Assembly: GCF_900142975.1 (NCBI RefSeq) | Contig: NZ_LT670848.1 | Span: 1,240,001 to 1,304,000 of the forward strand | Reading direction: 5' to 3' | Length of the DNA stretch: 64,000 nt | Source: Salegentibacter salegens | GTDB lineage: Bacteria > Bacteroidota > Bacteroidia > Flavobacteriales > Flavobacteriaceae | Shown here: in pieces, positions 17,428 to 26,127 of the stretch | Layout: each line of letters begins with the position of its first letter | How positions within the stretch are numbered: the stretch's first letter is position 1 | Translations under genes and position numbers: made by a program | Notes under the pieces: model-generated | The model's input: only the letters and a program-made list of their open reading frames with translations | The model's database searches: none | Told to the model about the DNA's origin: nothing

Positions 17428-18915
17428 ATGGAAAACCAAAACCCGTCCCAAGCTGAACAAATTCCTACGAATAAAGAACTCGGCATTTGGCCCGCATTAA
17501 TTCCTGTTTTTGCACTTATCGCAATGCTTGCTTTTAATGTTTTTGTTTTTGGAGACGATTCATTAAGTGGTTCCAATCAATTTGTTTTATTGCTTGGTGG
17601 TGCTGTTGCAGCTGTTGTTGGCTATTTCCATAATGTGGAGTACGACAAAATGATAGACGAAGTTGCGGGAAATATACAAAGTACTGCCGGGGCAATTCTA
17701 ATTTTATTAATGGTGGGCGCGTTGGCCGGAACCTGGCTTATTTCAGGAATTATTCCCACAATGATCTATTATGGGTTACAAATTTTAAATCCTACAATTT
17801 TCCTGGCTGCCTGTGTGGTTATTTGTGCGGTAATTTCAGTAGCAACCGGAAGTAGCTGGACAACTTCAGCCACTGTGGGTATTGCACTAATAGGAATTGC
17901 GGAAGCTTTAGGGATTTCGGTAGGTATGACTGCAGGGGCAATTCTATCTGGAGCTTATTTTGGGGATAAATTATCGCCTTTAAGCGATACCACCAACCTC
18001 GCACCGGCAATGGCGGGAACCGATTTGTTTACGCATATTCGATATATGACACTTACCACCGTTCCCACGGTTACAATAACCCTGATTATTTTTGTAATAA
18101 TCGGACTTAATTTAGATACTTCCGGCACTACCGATACTTCAGCTATTCTTGCTTCCATAGAAAATTCATTTAAAATATCTCCCTGGTTATTTTTAGTACC
18201 AGTAATTGTAATTGCATTAATCGTAAAAAAGACTTCCCCCTTAATCGCTTTATTATTGGGAACGCTACTCGGTGCTGCTGCAGCCTTATTCTTTCAACCT
18301 GATATTGTAGCACAAATTGCAGGAACTACAAACCTGGATTTTGTTAGTGGTTACCGGGGCGTAATGCAGGCAATTACTGTAGAAACCGCTGTAGAAACCG
18401 ATAATGAAAATTTAAACGATTTATTTTCTGCCGGTGGAATGGCGGGAATGTTGGGCACGATCTGGCTAATAATTTGTGCAATGGTTTTTGGCGGAATTAT
18501 GGAAGCGATTGGCGCCCTTGCCAGAATAAGTAAAGCTTTATTGAATTTATTTCACACCACCTTTGGTTTGTTTGCCAGTACGGTTTTTAGCTGTTTGGCT
18601 TTAAACGCAACTGCATCAGACCAATATTTAGCTATTGTAGTTCCTGGAAAAATGTTTGCCAAAGCGTATCGTGATAAAGGCCTTGCTCCCGAAAATTTAA
18701 GTAGAACCCTGGAAGATTCCGGGACTGTGACTTCAGTATTAATTCCCTGGAATACATGTGGTGCATACCATAGCGGTGTTTTAGGTGTTCCAACTCTAAG
18801 TTATGCCGGCTATGCTTTCTTTAATTATTTAAGTCCGTTTATGACGCTACTTTTTGCTGCTTTCAGTATAAAAATCAAGGAATTAAGCGAATCTTCTAAA
18901 ACTCAAACTGCTTAA
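17428..18915 (+). CDS. nhaC: NhaC-family Na+/H+ antiporter
   Basis: This 495-residue polytopic inner-membrane protein has about 11-12 hydrophobic segments. Family-like stretches include SVATGSSWTTSATVGIALIG, GAILSGAYFGDKLSPLSDTT and EDSGTVTSVLIPWNTCGAYH. The Asp, Thr and Ser residues in these loops are conserved in NhaC antiporters, which exchange Na+ for H+ and support salt and pH homeostasis. Such a gene fits a marine or halophilic lifestyle. It appears to be a single-gene unit. Confidence 0.92.
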   Translation: MENQNPSQAEQIPTNKELGIWPALIPVFALIAMLAFNVFVFGDDSLSGSNQFVLLLGGAVAAVVGYFHNVEYDKMIDEVAGNIQSTAGAILILLMVGALAGTWLISGIIPTMIYYGLQILNPTIFLAACVVICAVISVATGSSWTTSATVGIALIGIAEALGISVGMTAGAILSGAYFGDKLSPLSDTTNLAPAMAGTDLFTHIRYMTLTTVPTVTITLIIFVIIGLNLDTSGTTDTSAILASIENSFKISPWLFLVPVIVIALIVKKTSPLIALLLGTLLGAAAALFFQPDIVAQIAGTTNLDFVSGYRGVMQAITVETAVETDNENLNDLFSAGGMAGMLGTIWLIICAMVFGGIMEAIGALARISKALLNLFHTTFGLFASTVFSCLALNATASDQYLAIVVPGKMFAKAYRDKGLAPENLSRTLEDSGTVTSVLIPWNTCGAYHSGVLGVPTLSYAGYAFFNYLSPFMTLLFAAFSIKIKELSESSKTQTA

Positions 18916-19047
18916 ACGGCCTGTATTTACGGGTGAAACACTTCTTAAATAAGACTTCTCTATTTGATTTTACAAAAGCAATAAACAAAACTTATTATTG
19001 TATAGTATTTTAAAATTTTAATAACTTTTTTAAGGGGAAACTTTCTT

Positions 19048-19055
19048 TAAATTTG
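19048..19055 (+). promoter_or_regulatory. -7 promoter box for the peroxiredoxin gene
   Basis: TAAATTTG matches TAnnTTTG and lies 46 bases upstream of the peroxiredoxin ATG. No good TTG is visible at the -33 position. Confidence 0.5.
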
Positions 19056-19101
19056 CACCAGAATTACAATAGAAGTTAAACCAATAAAAAACAGAATTAA
19101 T

Positions 19102-19740
19102 ATGTCATTAGTAGGAAAAAAATTTCCAAATTTAAGCGTAAACGCAATGGATGAAATGGGTGATACCTTTCAACTAAATATTTTGGAAGAAGCTCAGAAA
19201 AACAAGAAAAAAGTATTGTTATTCTGGTACCCTAAAGATTTCACCTTTGTTTGCCCAACAGAATTGCACGCTTTCCAAAAAGCAGCTGAAGAATTTGAAA
19301 AAAGAAATGTAATGGTAGTTGGAGCTTCTTGTGATACTCCAGAAGTACATTTCGCCTGGTTAAATACTCCAAAAGATAACGGAGGAATTGAAGGCGTTAA
19401 ATACCCAATCCTTGCAGATTCTAACAGAAACCTAAGTTCTCGTCTTGGAATTCTTGACATTACCGGAGAGTCTTATGACGAAGAAACCGGAGATGTTACT
19501 TTAGAAGGTGACAACGTAACTTACCGTGCTACTTATCTTATTGACGAAGATGGAAAAATCTTCCACGAAGGTGTAAACGATATGCCACTTGGTAGAAACG
19601 TAGCAGAATTCTTAAGACTTGTAGATGCTTATACTCACGTACAGGAAAAAGGTGAGGTTTGTCCTGCAAACTGGGAAGAAGGTAAAGAAGGAATGAACGC
19701 CGATAGAGACGGAGTTGCTTCTTACCTAAGCTTAAACTAA
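19102..19740 (+). CDS. 2-Cys peroxiredoxin (AhpC/TSA family)
   Basis: The 212-residue enzyme reduces hydrogen peroxide and organic peroxides. The peroxidatic Cys51 lies in DFTFVCPTELHAF and the resolving Cys187 in GEVCPANW, so it is a typical 2-Cys peroxiredoxin. A thioredoxin-fold gene starts 22 bases after its stop codon and is a likely electron donor. The C-terminus (VASYLSLN) is longer than the core fold needs. It heads a group of peroxide-defence genes that reaches to tpx. Confidence 0.95.
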   Translation: MSLVGKKFPNLSVNAMDEMGDTFQLNILEEAQKNKKKVLLFWYPKDFTFVCPTELHAFQKAAEEFEKRNVMVVGASCDTPEVHFAWLNTPKDNGGIEGVKYPILADSNRNLSSRLGILDITGESYDEETGDVTLEGDNVTYRATYLIDEDGKIFHEGVNDMPLGRNVAEFLRLVDAYTHVQEKGEVCPANWEEGKEGMNADRDGVASYLSLN

Positions 19741-19762
19741 GAGTAAAGGGAAAGAGATTGTT

Positions 19763-20077
19763 ATGATAAAAGAACTAGAACAAGATAATTTAAACGAAAT
19801 AGTTTCAGATAATGAAACCGTTGTGGTACAATATATGGCCGGATGGTGCGGTAACTGCCGACTAATGAAGCCTAAATTTAAAAAATTGGCTTCAGAAAAT
19901 GAGAACGCAACGTTCTTATTGGTAGATGCTGAAAAGTATCCGGAATCCAGAAAAATGGCTAATGTAGATAACCTACCAACTTTTGCCACTTTTAAAAACG
20001 GAAGTTTCGTTAATCAGGTACAAACTAATAAATTTGAACCTCTAAAAGACCTAGTAAATGAAGTTACCAGTAATTAA
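19763..20077 (+). CDS. Thioredoxin-family protein with CGNC active site
   Basis: This 104-residue protein has one thioredoxin domain. The active site AGWCGNCRLMKP holds Cys29 and Cys32, and the cis-Pro loop is NLPTFATF. The CGNC motif differs from the CGPC of general thioredoxins, and this changes the redox potential in related proteins. There is no signal peptide, so it acts in the cytoplasm. It lies between the peroxiredoxin gene and a small protein gene that overlaps it, so I infer that it reduces the peroxiredoxin. Confidence 0.9.
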   Translation: MIKELEQDNLNEIVSDNETVVVQYMAGWCGNCRLMKPKFKKLASENENATFLLVDAEKYPESRKMANVDNLPTFATFKNGSFVNQVQTNKFEPLKDLVNEVTSN

Positions 20078-20306
20078 ACATTTAGCACGCGAGAACGAAG
20101 CTCAAAAACTGGAACATACCATAGAAGTCCTTGAAAGCTATTCTGAACATCGTTCGGTAAAAGACGAGGAAATGGATGTAATAGGTGAATTGATCTCGAA
20201 TTTATGTGGCGCTGTAGAAGTTAAGCATTCTATTGATGGGGGAACTCCAGAAAAGGATGCCTGTAACAACTTTATGCAAAAAGTAGTTGGTTCTATAGAC
20301 CGTTAG
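20058..20306 (+). CDS. Small conserved protein of the DUF6952 type
   Basis: This 82-residue protein (MKLPVIKHLARENEAQKLEH, ending FMQKVVGSIDR) overlaps the thioredoxin gene by 20 bases, so the two are translationally coupled. It is predicted to be mostly helical and has two Cys residues (NLCGAVEV and DACNNF). I know small proteins of this kind beside peroxiredoxin and thioredoxin genes in Flavobacteriia, and the DUF6952 name is from memory. No function is established. A link to peroxide reduction is inferred from position alone. Confidence 0.7.
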   Translation: MKLPVIKHLARENEAQKLEHTIEVLESYSEHRSVKDEEMDVIGELISNLCGAVEVKHSIDGGTPEKDACNNFMQKVVGSIDR

Positions 20307-20331
20307 AAATCGCGTTTTGATTATAAAGCAA

Positions 20332-20368
20332 AAAGGGCTGTCTTATATTAAGGCAGCCCTTTGTTTTT
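20332..20368 (+). terminator. Rho-independent terminator
   Basis: AAAGGGCTG (20332-20340) pairs perfectly with CAGCCCTTT (20354-20362) and is followed by GTTTTTAT. It closes the peroxiredoxin-thioredoxin-small-protein operon and separates it from tpx. Confidence 0.85.
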
Positions 20369-20437
20369 ATGATAATTTTAGTAAATCCCTAAAACAGATG
20401 TTCTAAATTTATCAATCCAATTTAATAGCAAACATTC

Positions 20438-20938
20438 ATGTCGCAGATAACATTAAAAGGTGAAAAAATTAACACCTATGGCAACCTTCCAGAAAAGGGA
20501 GAGAGAGCACCACATTTCGCTCTCATTAAATCAGATCTTAGTACCGCAACTTTAAACGATTTTAAAGGAAAACGCGTTATTTTAAACATTTTTCCCAGTA
20601 TAGATACAGGTGTTTGTGCAACTTCTGTAAGAAAATTTAATGAGCGGGCTACCGAGCTTGAAAACACGGTTGTACTTTGTATTTCCCGTGATTTACCATT
20701 TGCCCAAAAGCGTTTTGTAAACGATGAAGGTTTAGAAAATGTAATCAACCTATCAGATTTTAGAGATAGAAACTTCGGAAAAGATTACGGCCTGGAAATT
20801 ATGGATGGTCCTTTTGAAGCTTTACTTTCTCGTGTAGTAATTGTATTAGATGAAAACGGAAATGTAATTCATAGCCAGCAAGTTCCTGAAATTGGTGAAG
20901 AACCAGATTATCTCGCCGCTCTTAAAACCCTGTTATAA
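20438..20938 (+). CDS. tpx: Thiol peroxidase Tpx, lacking the usual resolving Cys
   Basis: This 166-residue protein is a clear Tpx. FPSIDTGVCATSVRKFN carries the peroxidatic Cys60, and VVLCISRDLPFAQKRF follows. In E. coli Tpx the resolving Cys95 lies in RFCGAEGL, while here the segment reads RFVNDEGL. The only other Cys is Cys81, which matches a non-essential Cys in E. coli. The enzyme may therefore work as a 1-Cys peroxidase or use Cys81. The stop codon overlaps the start of dgkA in TAATG. Confidence 0.93.
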   Translation: MSQITLKGEKINTYGNLPEKGERAPHFALIKSDLSTATLNDFKGKRVILNIFPSIDTGVCATSVRKFNERATELENTVVLCISRDLPFAQKRFVNDEGLENVINLSDFRDRNFGKDYGLEIMDGPFEALLSRVVIVLDENGNVIHSQQVPEIGEEPDYLAALKTLL

Positions 20939-21300
20939 TGCGGGATAGTTTCCTCGGAAAAAGAATAAGAGGAGGCGGCTATGCCATTAAAGGTGCCTGG
21001 TTGTTATTAAAACACGAGCAGAGCATACAGGTGCAATTTGTGCTTGCTATAATTATGTGTGTTGCCGGTTATTTCTTTGGTATCACCAAAACCGAATGGA
21101 TGTTTCAATTTGTAGCCATAGGCCTTGTAATGACTGCTGAAGGTCTAAATTCAGGCTTGGAAGCAATGGCAGATTTTGTGCATCCAGATTTTCATAGTAA
21201 AATTGGCCATATAAAAGATATTGCGGCGGGTGCGGTCTTTATTGCAGCCGTAATCGCACTAATTATTGGGGTGTTTATTTACTTTCCTTATATTTTTTGA
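20938..21300 (+). CDS. dgkA: Diacylglycerol/undecaprenol kinase (DgkA family)
   Basis: This 120-residue integral membrane protein has three hydrophobic segments and the family motif around TAEGLNSGLEAMADFV, then GHIKDIAAGAVFIAAV. The Glu and Asn residues of the first stretch form the active site in DgkA. It phosphorylates a membrane lipid alcohol with ATP. In many non-proteobacteria the preferred substrate is undecaprenol, but the sequence alone does not show this. Its ATG overlaps the tpx stop codon by one base, so it is translated with tpx. Confidence 0.9.
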   Translation: MRDSFLGKRIRGGGYAIKGAWLLLKHEQSIQVQFVLAIIMCVAGYFFGITKTEWMFQFVAIGLVMTAEGLNSGLEAMADFVHPDFHSKIGHIKDIAAGAVFIAAVIALIIGVFIYFPYIF

Positions 21301-21618
21301 CAAATCTTTTTAAATAAGATTTCATTTCAAATGGTTTTTTCCACGGCTAGTGTAATCAAAAGATTAAACAAAACTTTTCTTCCGGGCTTGACCCTATAGT
21401 TTTTATTTTCAATTTATTATTTAAATAATTTTTGAGCTTTAGTTTTCACAACCTAAAGCTTTTAAATTCTGGGGTATTTTAAGCTTTACTTCTCAAAAAA
21501 TAATTGCTTAGATTTGAACGTTTAAGCATATAAAACATCACCCGCTAAACTGAAAGCAATTTTCTTTATTTTAGACGGGGCTAATTTGTATTTTTGCTCA
21601 AAATCCTACAAATCATCT
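21301..21618. other. Intergenic region between dgkA and ftsK
   Basis: These 318 bases hold a hairpin (AGCTTTAG at 21435-21442 with CTAAAGCT at 21453-21460, followed by TTTT) that may end the tpx-dgkA transcript. A -7 box for ftsK lies near the end. I see no small gene. Confidence 0.45.
21589..21596 (+). promoter_or_regulatory. -7 promoter box for ftsK
   Basis: TATTTTTG matches TAnnTTTG and lies 22 bases before the chosen ftsK ATG at 21619. It makes the earlier in-frame start at 21586 unlikely, because that codon would lie upstream of transcription. Confidence 0.55.
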
Positions 21619-23988
21619 ATGGCCAAAAAGAAAATCAGGACTAAAACAAGCACCGGGAAAAAGTCGACTAAATTTTCCTTTAAACTTAACCGGCAACAAA
21701 AGGTAGTTTTAGGCAGTTTCTTAATGTTATTTGGCCTGGCTTTAAGCGTTGCATTTATTTCATTCTTATTTAATTGGGAGGTAGACCAAAGCACGCTTGG
21801 GGAGTTTTCAAACCGGGAAATAGAAACCAAAAACTGGCTAAGTAAATTTGGCGCAACGGTGAGCGACTTTTTTATGTATAAAGGTTTTGGAATTGCCGCT
21901 TTTATCTTTTCAATTTTAGTAAGCTACACCGGTTTTCATCTTTTTCTTGGCGTAAAATCTACAAAACTAAGGGAATCCTGGTTTTGGGGTATTTTAATTA
22001 TGCTGTGGCTGGCCATTTTCTTCGGATTCTTCGCTGCAGAAAATCCCCTTTTAGGTGGCAGAATTGGCTTTGAAATGAACGATTTCCTACAGGATTATTT
22101 AGGTTTCTTCGGAACAATTTTATTGATGTTATTCCTCTTCATCGCATATTTAACTTTAAGACTAAACCTTACCCCCGAATTAATAGGAAGTTTTCTGAAG
22201 TCTAAAAAAGAAAGCCTAAACAAAGAATTCAAATCTAATGGCGAAGAAATTTCGGCTACAGAAGAAGAAACCGACTGGAAAGAAAAAGTAACTCCTAAAC
22301 AGGAAAAACCTACCGAAAAATCTTCGGCTGAAATAAAACTGGATGCTACGCCTCCAAAAGACGAAAAACCTTCTCCTGCTTCAAAAACAAAATCGGTAGA
22401 GCCCGAAGAAGTAGAGATGGAAGTAGAAACAACCCAGGAAGAAGAGTTAGATGAAGATAAAATAAGTAATAAAATCGTTAAAGATTTTGGTGAATTTGAT
22501 CCCACTTTAGAACTCAGTAATTATAAATTCCCTACGCTGGATCTGCTTCAGGAATATGGTGGCGGCATTACGGTAGACCAGGAAGAACTTGAAGGGCACA
22601 AAAACCGAATTGTAGATACGCTTAAAAACTACAAAATTGAAATCGCTCAAATAAAGGCTACAGTAGGCCCTACGGTAACGCTATACGAAATCGTGCCGGA
22701 AGCCGGAATTAGGATTTCAAAAATTAAAAACCTGGAAGACGATATTGCGCTTTCCCTTTCAGCATTGGGAATTCGTATTATTGCGCCAATTCCGGGAAAA
22801 GGAACTATTGGTATTGAAGTTCCGAATAAAAACGCAACTATTGTGTCTATGCGTTCGGTAATTGCTTCGCCAAAATTCCAAAATGCAGAAATGGAATTAC
22901 CAATGGCACTTGGGAAAACCATTTCTAACGAAACTTTTGTGGTAGACCTGGCAAAAATGCCGCATATGCTTATGGCCGGTGCAACAGGTCAGGGTAAATC
23001 GGTTGGATTAAATGCCATTCTTACTTCCCTACTCTACAGCAAACATCCTGCAGAAGTAAAATTTGTGCTGGTAGACCCTAAAAAAGTTGAACTTACGCTT
23101 TTCAATAAAATTGAAAGACATTACCTCGCAAAACTACCAGATTCAGGAGATGCAATTATTACCGATAATACCAAGGTAATCAACACCCTGAATTCTTTAT
23201 GTATTGAAATGGACAATCGTTACGAACTGCTGAAAGATGCGATGGTTCGTAATATTAAGGAATACAATGTCAAATTTAAAGCAAGAAAATTAAATCCGGA
23301 AAACGGGCATAAATTTTTACCATACATCGTACTGGTAGTAGATGAATTTGCCGATTTAATCATGACCGCCGGGAAAGAAGTAGAGACACCAATTGCCCGC
23401 CTGGCCCAGCTGGCGCGTGCCATTGGAATTCATTTAATAATTGCTACCCAAAGACCTTCCGTAAATGTAATTACAGGTATTATAAAAGCTAATTTCCCGG
23501 CCAGAATAGCTTTTAGGGTGACTTCAAAAATAGATTCCAGGACAATTTTAGATGGCCAGGGAGCAGATCAACTTATTGGGCGTGGAGATATGTTATTTAC
23601 CCAGGGAAATGAATTAAGACGTTTACAGTGTGCTTTTGTAGACACTCCCGAAGTAGACAAAATCACCGAATTTATAGGTTCTCAAAAAGCTTACCCGGAA
23701 GCGCACCAACTTCCGGCTTACGAAGCCGATGATAGTGGCACAGGTGTTGATATAGATATTAGCGAAAGAGATAAACTCTTTAGAGAAGCTGCCGAGGTGA
23801 TCGTTACCGCTCAACAAGGCTCTGCTTCTTTGCTGCAACGTAAACTAAAATTAGGTTACAATCGCGCCGGCAGGATTATAGATCAATTAGAAGCAGCCGG
23901 CATTGTAGGACCTTTTGAGGGAAGTAAAGCCAGGCAGGTTTTAGTGACAGATCTTGCAGCCTTAGATCAATTATTAAATGAAGAATAA
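21619..23988 (+). CDS. ftsK: DNA translocase FtsK/SpoIIIE
   Basis: The 789-residue protein has an N-terminal membrane domain with four to five helices (about residues 25-190), an acidic, low-complexity linker (about 195-290) and a RecA-like motor. The motor shows Walker A GATGQGKSVGLNA, Walker B VLVVDEFADLIM and ATQRPSVNVITGIIKANFPA. A C-terminal winged-helix gamma domain (LLQRKLKLGYNRAGRIIDQL) would read the polar KOPS-like sequences. FtsK pumps chromosome ends through the closing septum and activates dif recombination. The lolA-like gene follows after 17 bases. Confidence 0.96.
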   Translation: MAKKKIRTKTSTGKKSTKFSFKLNRQQKVVLGSFLMLFGLALSVAFISFLFNWEVDQSTLGEFSNREIETKNWLSKFGATVSDFFMYKGFGIAAFIFSILVSYTGFHLFLGVKSTKLRESWFWGILIMLWLAIFFGFFAAENPLLGGRIGFEMNDFLQDYLGFFGTILLMLFLFIAYLTLRLNLTPELIGSFLKSKKESLNKEFKSNGEEISATEEETDWKEKVTPKQEKPTEKSSAEIKLDATPPKDEKPSPASKTKSVEPEEVEMEVETTQEEELDEDKISNKIVKDFGEFDPTLELSNYKFPTLDLLQEYGGGITVDQEELEGHKNRIVDTLKNYKIEIAQIKATVGPTVTLYEIVPEAGIRISKIKNLEDDIALSLSALGIRIIAPIPGKGTIGIEVPNKNATIVSMRSVIASPKFQNAEMELPMALGKTISNETFVVDLAKMPHMLMAGATGQGKSVGLNAILTSLLYSKHPAEVKFVLVDPKKVELTLFNKIERHYLAKLPDSGDAIITDNTKVINTLNSLCIEMDNRYELLKDAMVRNIKEYNVKFKARKLNPENGHKFLPYIVLVVDEFADLIMTAGKEVETPIARLAQLARAIGIHLIIATQRPSVNVITGIIKANFPARIAFRVTSKIDSRTILDGQGADQLIGRGDMLFTQGNELRRLQCAFVDTPEVDKITEFIGSQKAYPEAHQLPAYEADDSGTGVDIDISERDKLFREAAEVIVTAQQGSASLLQRKLKLGYNRAGRIIDQLEAAGIVGPFEGSKARQVLVTDLAALDQLLNEE

Positions 23989-24005
23989 TACACCTAATTA
24001 CTAAG

Positions 24006-24647
24006 ATGAAAAATTTAATTTTTATTACACTCGCTATTTTCACCATTAGCTTAAATGCCCAGAATTATCAAAAAGCCGAAAGCCTTTTAAATGAAGTTTC
24101 TTCTAAGGTTAAAAGCTATGATAATATGGTGATAGATTTTAAATACACCCTGCAGAATAATGCTGCCAACGTAAACCAGGAAACCCGTGGGGATGTAAGC
24201 ATTAAAGGGGAAAAATATGTGCTAAACCTCATGGGAACCACCCAAATGTTTGATGGGAAGAAAATCTACACCATAATTCCCGAAGATGAAGAGATCAATA
24301 TTTCTACCTATGTTGAAGAGGAAGAAAATAATATTACTCCGTCAAAAATGTTCACTTTTTATGAAGAAGGCTATAATTATGAGATGGATGCCGCTCAAAA
24401 TTTAAATGGACGCAAAATTCAATATGTAAAGTTAACCCCTAAAGACAGTAATGCCGAGGTTAAAAATATTCTACTGGGAATAGACAGCCAAACCAAACAT
24501 ATTTATAACCTTATCCAAACCCAGGATAACAATACCAAAATAACTATTACCGTAAAAAGCTTTAAAACCAACCAGGAGCTTGCACAAAACCTTTTTACCT
24601 TTGAAGAAGATCGTTACGAAGATTTTTACATCAATAGATTAGACTAA
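24006..24647 (+). CDS. LolA-like outer-membrane lipoprotein carrier protein
   Basis: The 213-residue protein starts with a signal peptide (MKNLIFITLAIFTISLNAQ) and has the LolA/LolB-type fold sequence: VIDFKYTLQNNAANV, GDVSIKGEKYVLNLMGTTQM and FDGKKIYTIIPEDEE. LolA shuttles lipoproteins across the periplasm to the outer membrane. Bacteroidota LolA homologues are divergent, so the exact cargo is uncertain. It is followed after one base by an LptF/LptG-type gene, and both genes serve outer-membrane assembly. Confidence 0.88.
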   Translation: MKNLIFITLAIFTISLNAQNYQKAESLLNEVSSKVKSYDNMVIDFKYTLQNNAANVNQETRGDVSIKGEKYVLNLMGTTQMFDGKKIYTIIPEDEEINISTYVEEEENNITPSKMFTFYEEGYNYEMDAAQNLNGRKIQYVKLTPKDSNAEVKNILLGIDSQTKHIYNLIQTQDNNTKITITVKSFKTNQELAQNLFTFEEDRYEDFYINRLD

Positions 24648-24648
24648 A

Positions 24649-26097
24649 TTGAAAATATTAGACCGGTACATACTCACCAGTTACCTAAAAACGTTTTTTA
24701 CAGTTTTTATCATCTTAATGTTCATCTTTGTACTCCAAACCATTTGGCTGTACATAGGTGAACTGGCGGGGAAAGATTTGGATACTGAAATTATTCTTAA
24801 ATTCCTTCTCTATTTTTCTCCTAAACTGGTACCGCTGGTTTTACCCCTTACTATCCTGCTTACTTCCATAATGACCTTTGGTAATTTTGCCGAAAATTAT
24901 GAGTTTGCAGCAATGAAATCTTCCGGGATTTCCCTTCAAAGAGCTATGCGAAGCTTAACTTTCTTTATTCTATTGGTAAGTGTTACCGCTTTCTTTTTTG
25001 CTAATAATGTAATCCCTGCCGCTGAATATAAATCGATAAACCTCAGGAAAAATATTGCCAAATTAAAACCGGCAATGGCTATCACCGAAGGCGTTTTTAA
25101 CGATTTAGGAACCATAAATATTAAAGTGGAAGACAAAAGTGGAGATAACGGCCAGTATCTAACCGATGTGATTATCCATAAAAAAACTGCCCGAAGCGGA
25201 AATTTTACGGTAATGAAGGCCAAAGAAGGGGAATTAATGGGCAGTACAGATTCCGAGGTACTTTCTCTCATTCTAAAAGACGGTAATTATTACGACGAAA
25301 TTCAACCTTCCGATTATTCTAAAAGAAGAAATAAACCTTTTGCCAAGAGTTATTTTGAGGAATATACCATAAACCTGGATCTTTCTGACTTTAATAATGT
25401 AGACCTCGAAGATGAAAGTTATAGCAACACCCAGGGAATGCTTAATATTTCTGAACTCAAACAAAGTATAGATTCATTTTCTACCGCTTATAACGAAAAG
25501 AAAAGAAATCTAAGTGAAAATATGTACCGGCGTACAGATTTTGATAAAATTGAGGTAAACCTTAATCCTTCAGATTCTATAACGGAAATAGAAAATACTA
25601 TTCTTGAAGAATATGACACCTACCAGGCTGTCCAAATTGTTAATCTATCACTTGGGTCTATAAACGGTGCACTTTCGCATCTAAATATAAAAAGATCTGA
25701 ATTAAAGAATTCTACCAAACAACTCAATAAATTTGAAATAGCCCTCCACGAAAAATACGTTCTGGCTGCAGCCTGTATTATCTTATTTTTTGTTGGCGCA
25801 CCCTTAGGTGCGATAATAAGAAAAGGCGGTATGGGATTACCTATGGTTGTTGCTGTTCTACTTTTTCTAACCTATCATTTTATCGGAATATTTGCTAAAA
25901 ATAGTGCCGAAGATGGAAGTGTGAGTCCGTTTTTAGCCACATGGCTTTCAACATTAATTATGCTGCCATTGGGAATTTACCTCACCTATCGGGCTACTAC
26001 AGACCAGGGTCTTTTTGCTTTTGATAATATTACCCAGCCTATTCGAAAAGCTCTTAAAAAAGCTGGTATTATTAAGCCGAAAAGAAAAATAGATTAA
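24649..26097 (+). CDS. LptF/LptG-family permease of the LPS export machine
   Basis: This 482-residue protein is of the YjgP/YjgQ family. Three helices lie near the N-terminus (LDRYILTSYLKTFFTVFIIL onward), a large periplasmic beta-jellyroll domain is in the middle (about residues 120-360), and three helices lie near the C-terminus (VLAAACIILFFVGAPLGAII onward). With LptB it forms the ABC transporter that extracts LPS from the inner membrane. Which of LptF or LptG it is cannot be said. The start is TTG, one base after the lolA-like stop codon. Confidence 0.88.
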   Translation: MKILDRYILTSYLKTFFTVFIILMFIFVLQTIWLYIGELAGKDLDTEIILKFLLYFSPKLVPLVLPLTILLTSIMTFGNFAENYEFAAMKSSGISLQRAMRSLTFFILLVSVTAFFFANNVIPAAEYKSINLRKNIAKLKPAMAITEGVFNDLGTINIKVEDKSGDNGQYLTDVIIHKKTARSGNFTVMKAKEGELMGSTDSEVLSLILKDGNYYDEIQPSDYSKRRNKPFAKSYFEEYTINLDLSDFNNVDLEDESYSNTQGMLNISELKQSIDSFSTAYNEKKRNLSENMYRRTDFDKIEVNLNPSDSITEIENTILEEYDTYQAVQIVNLSLGSINGALSHLNIKRSELKNSTKQLNKFEIALHEKYVLAAACIILFFVGAPLGAIIRKGGMGLPMVVAVLLFLTYHFIGIFAKNSAEDGSVSPFLATWLSTLIMLPLGIYLTYRATTDQGLFAFDNITQPIRKALKKAGIIKPKRKID

Positions 26098-26098
26098 A

Positions 26099-26106
26099 TA
26101 TCTTTG
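26099..26106 (+). promoter_or_regulatory. -7 promoter box for ribB
   Basis: TATCTTTG matches TAnnTTTG and begins 2 bases after the permease stop codon, 22 bases before the ribB ATG. It indicates that ribB has its own promoter in addition to any read-through. Confidence 0.6.
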
Positions 26107-26127
26107 CAGCCCAAAATAACACACAAC

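Noticed and set aside
22095..22505. Minus-strand frame of 136 codons
   Set aside because: It is a shadow of the ftsK membrane and linker region. The Ser-rich product reflects the acidic linker codons.
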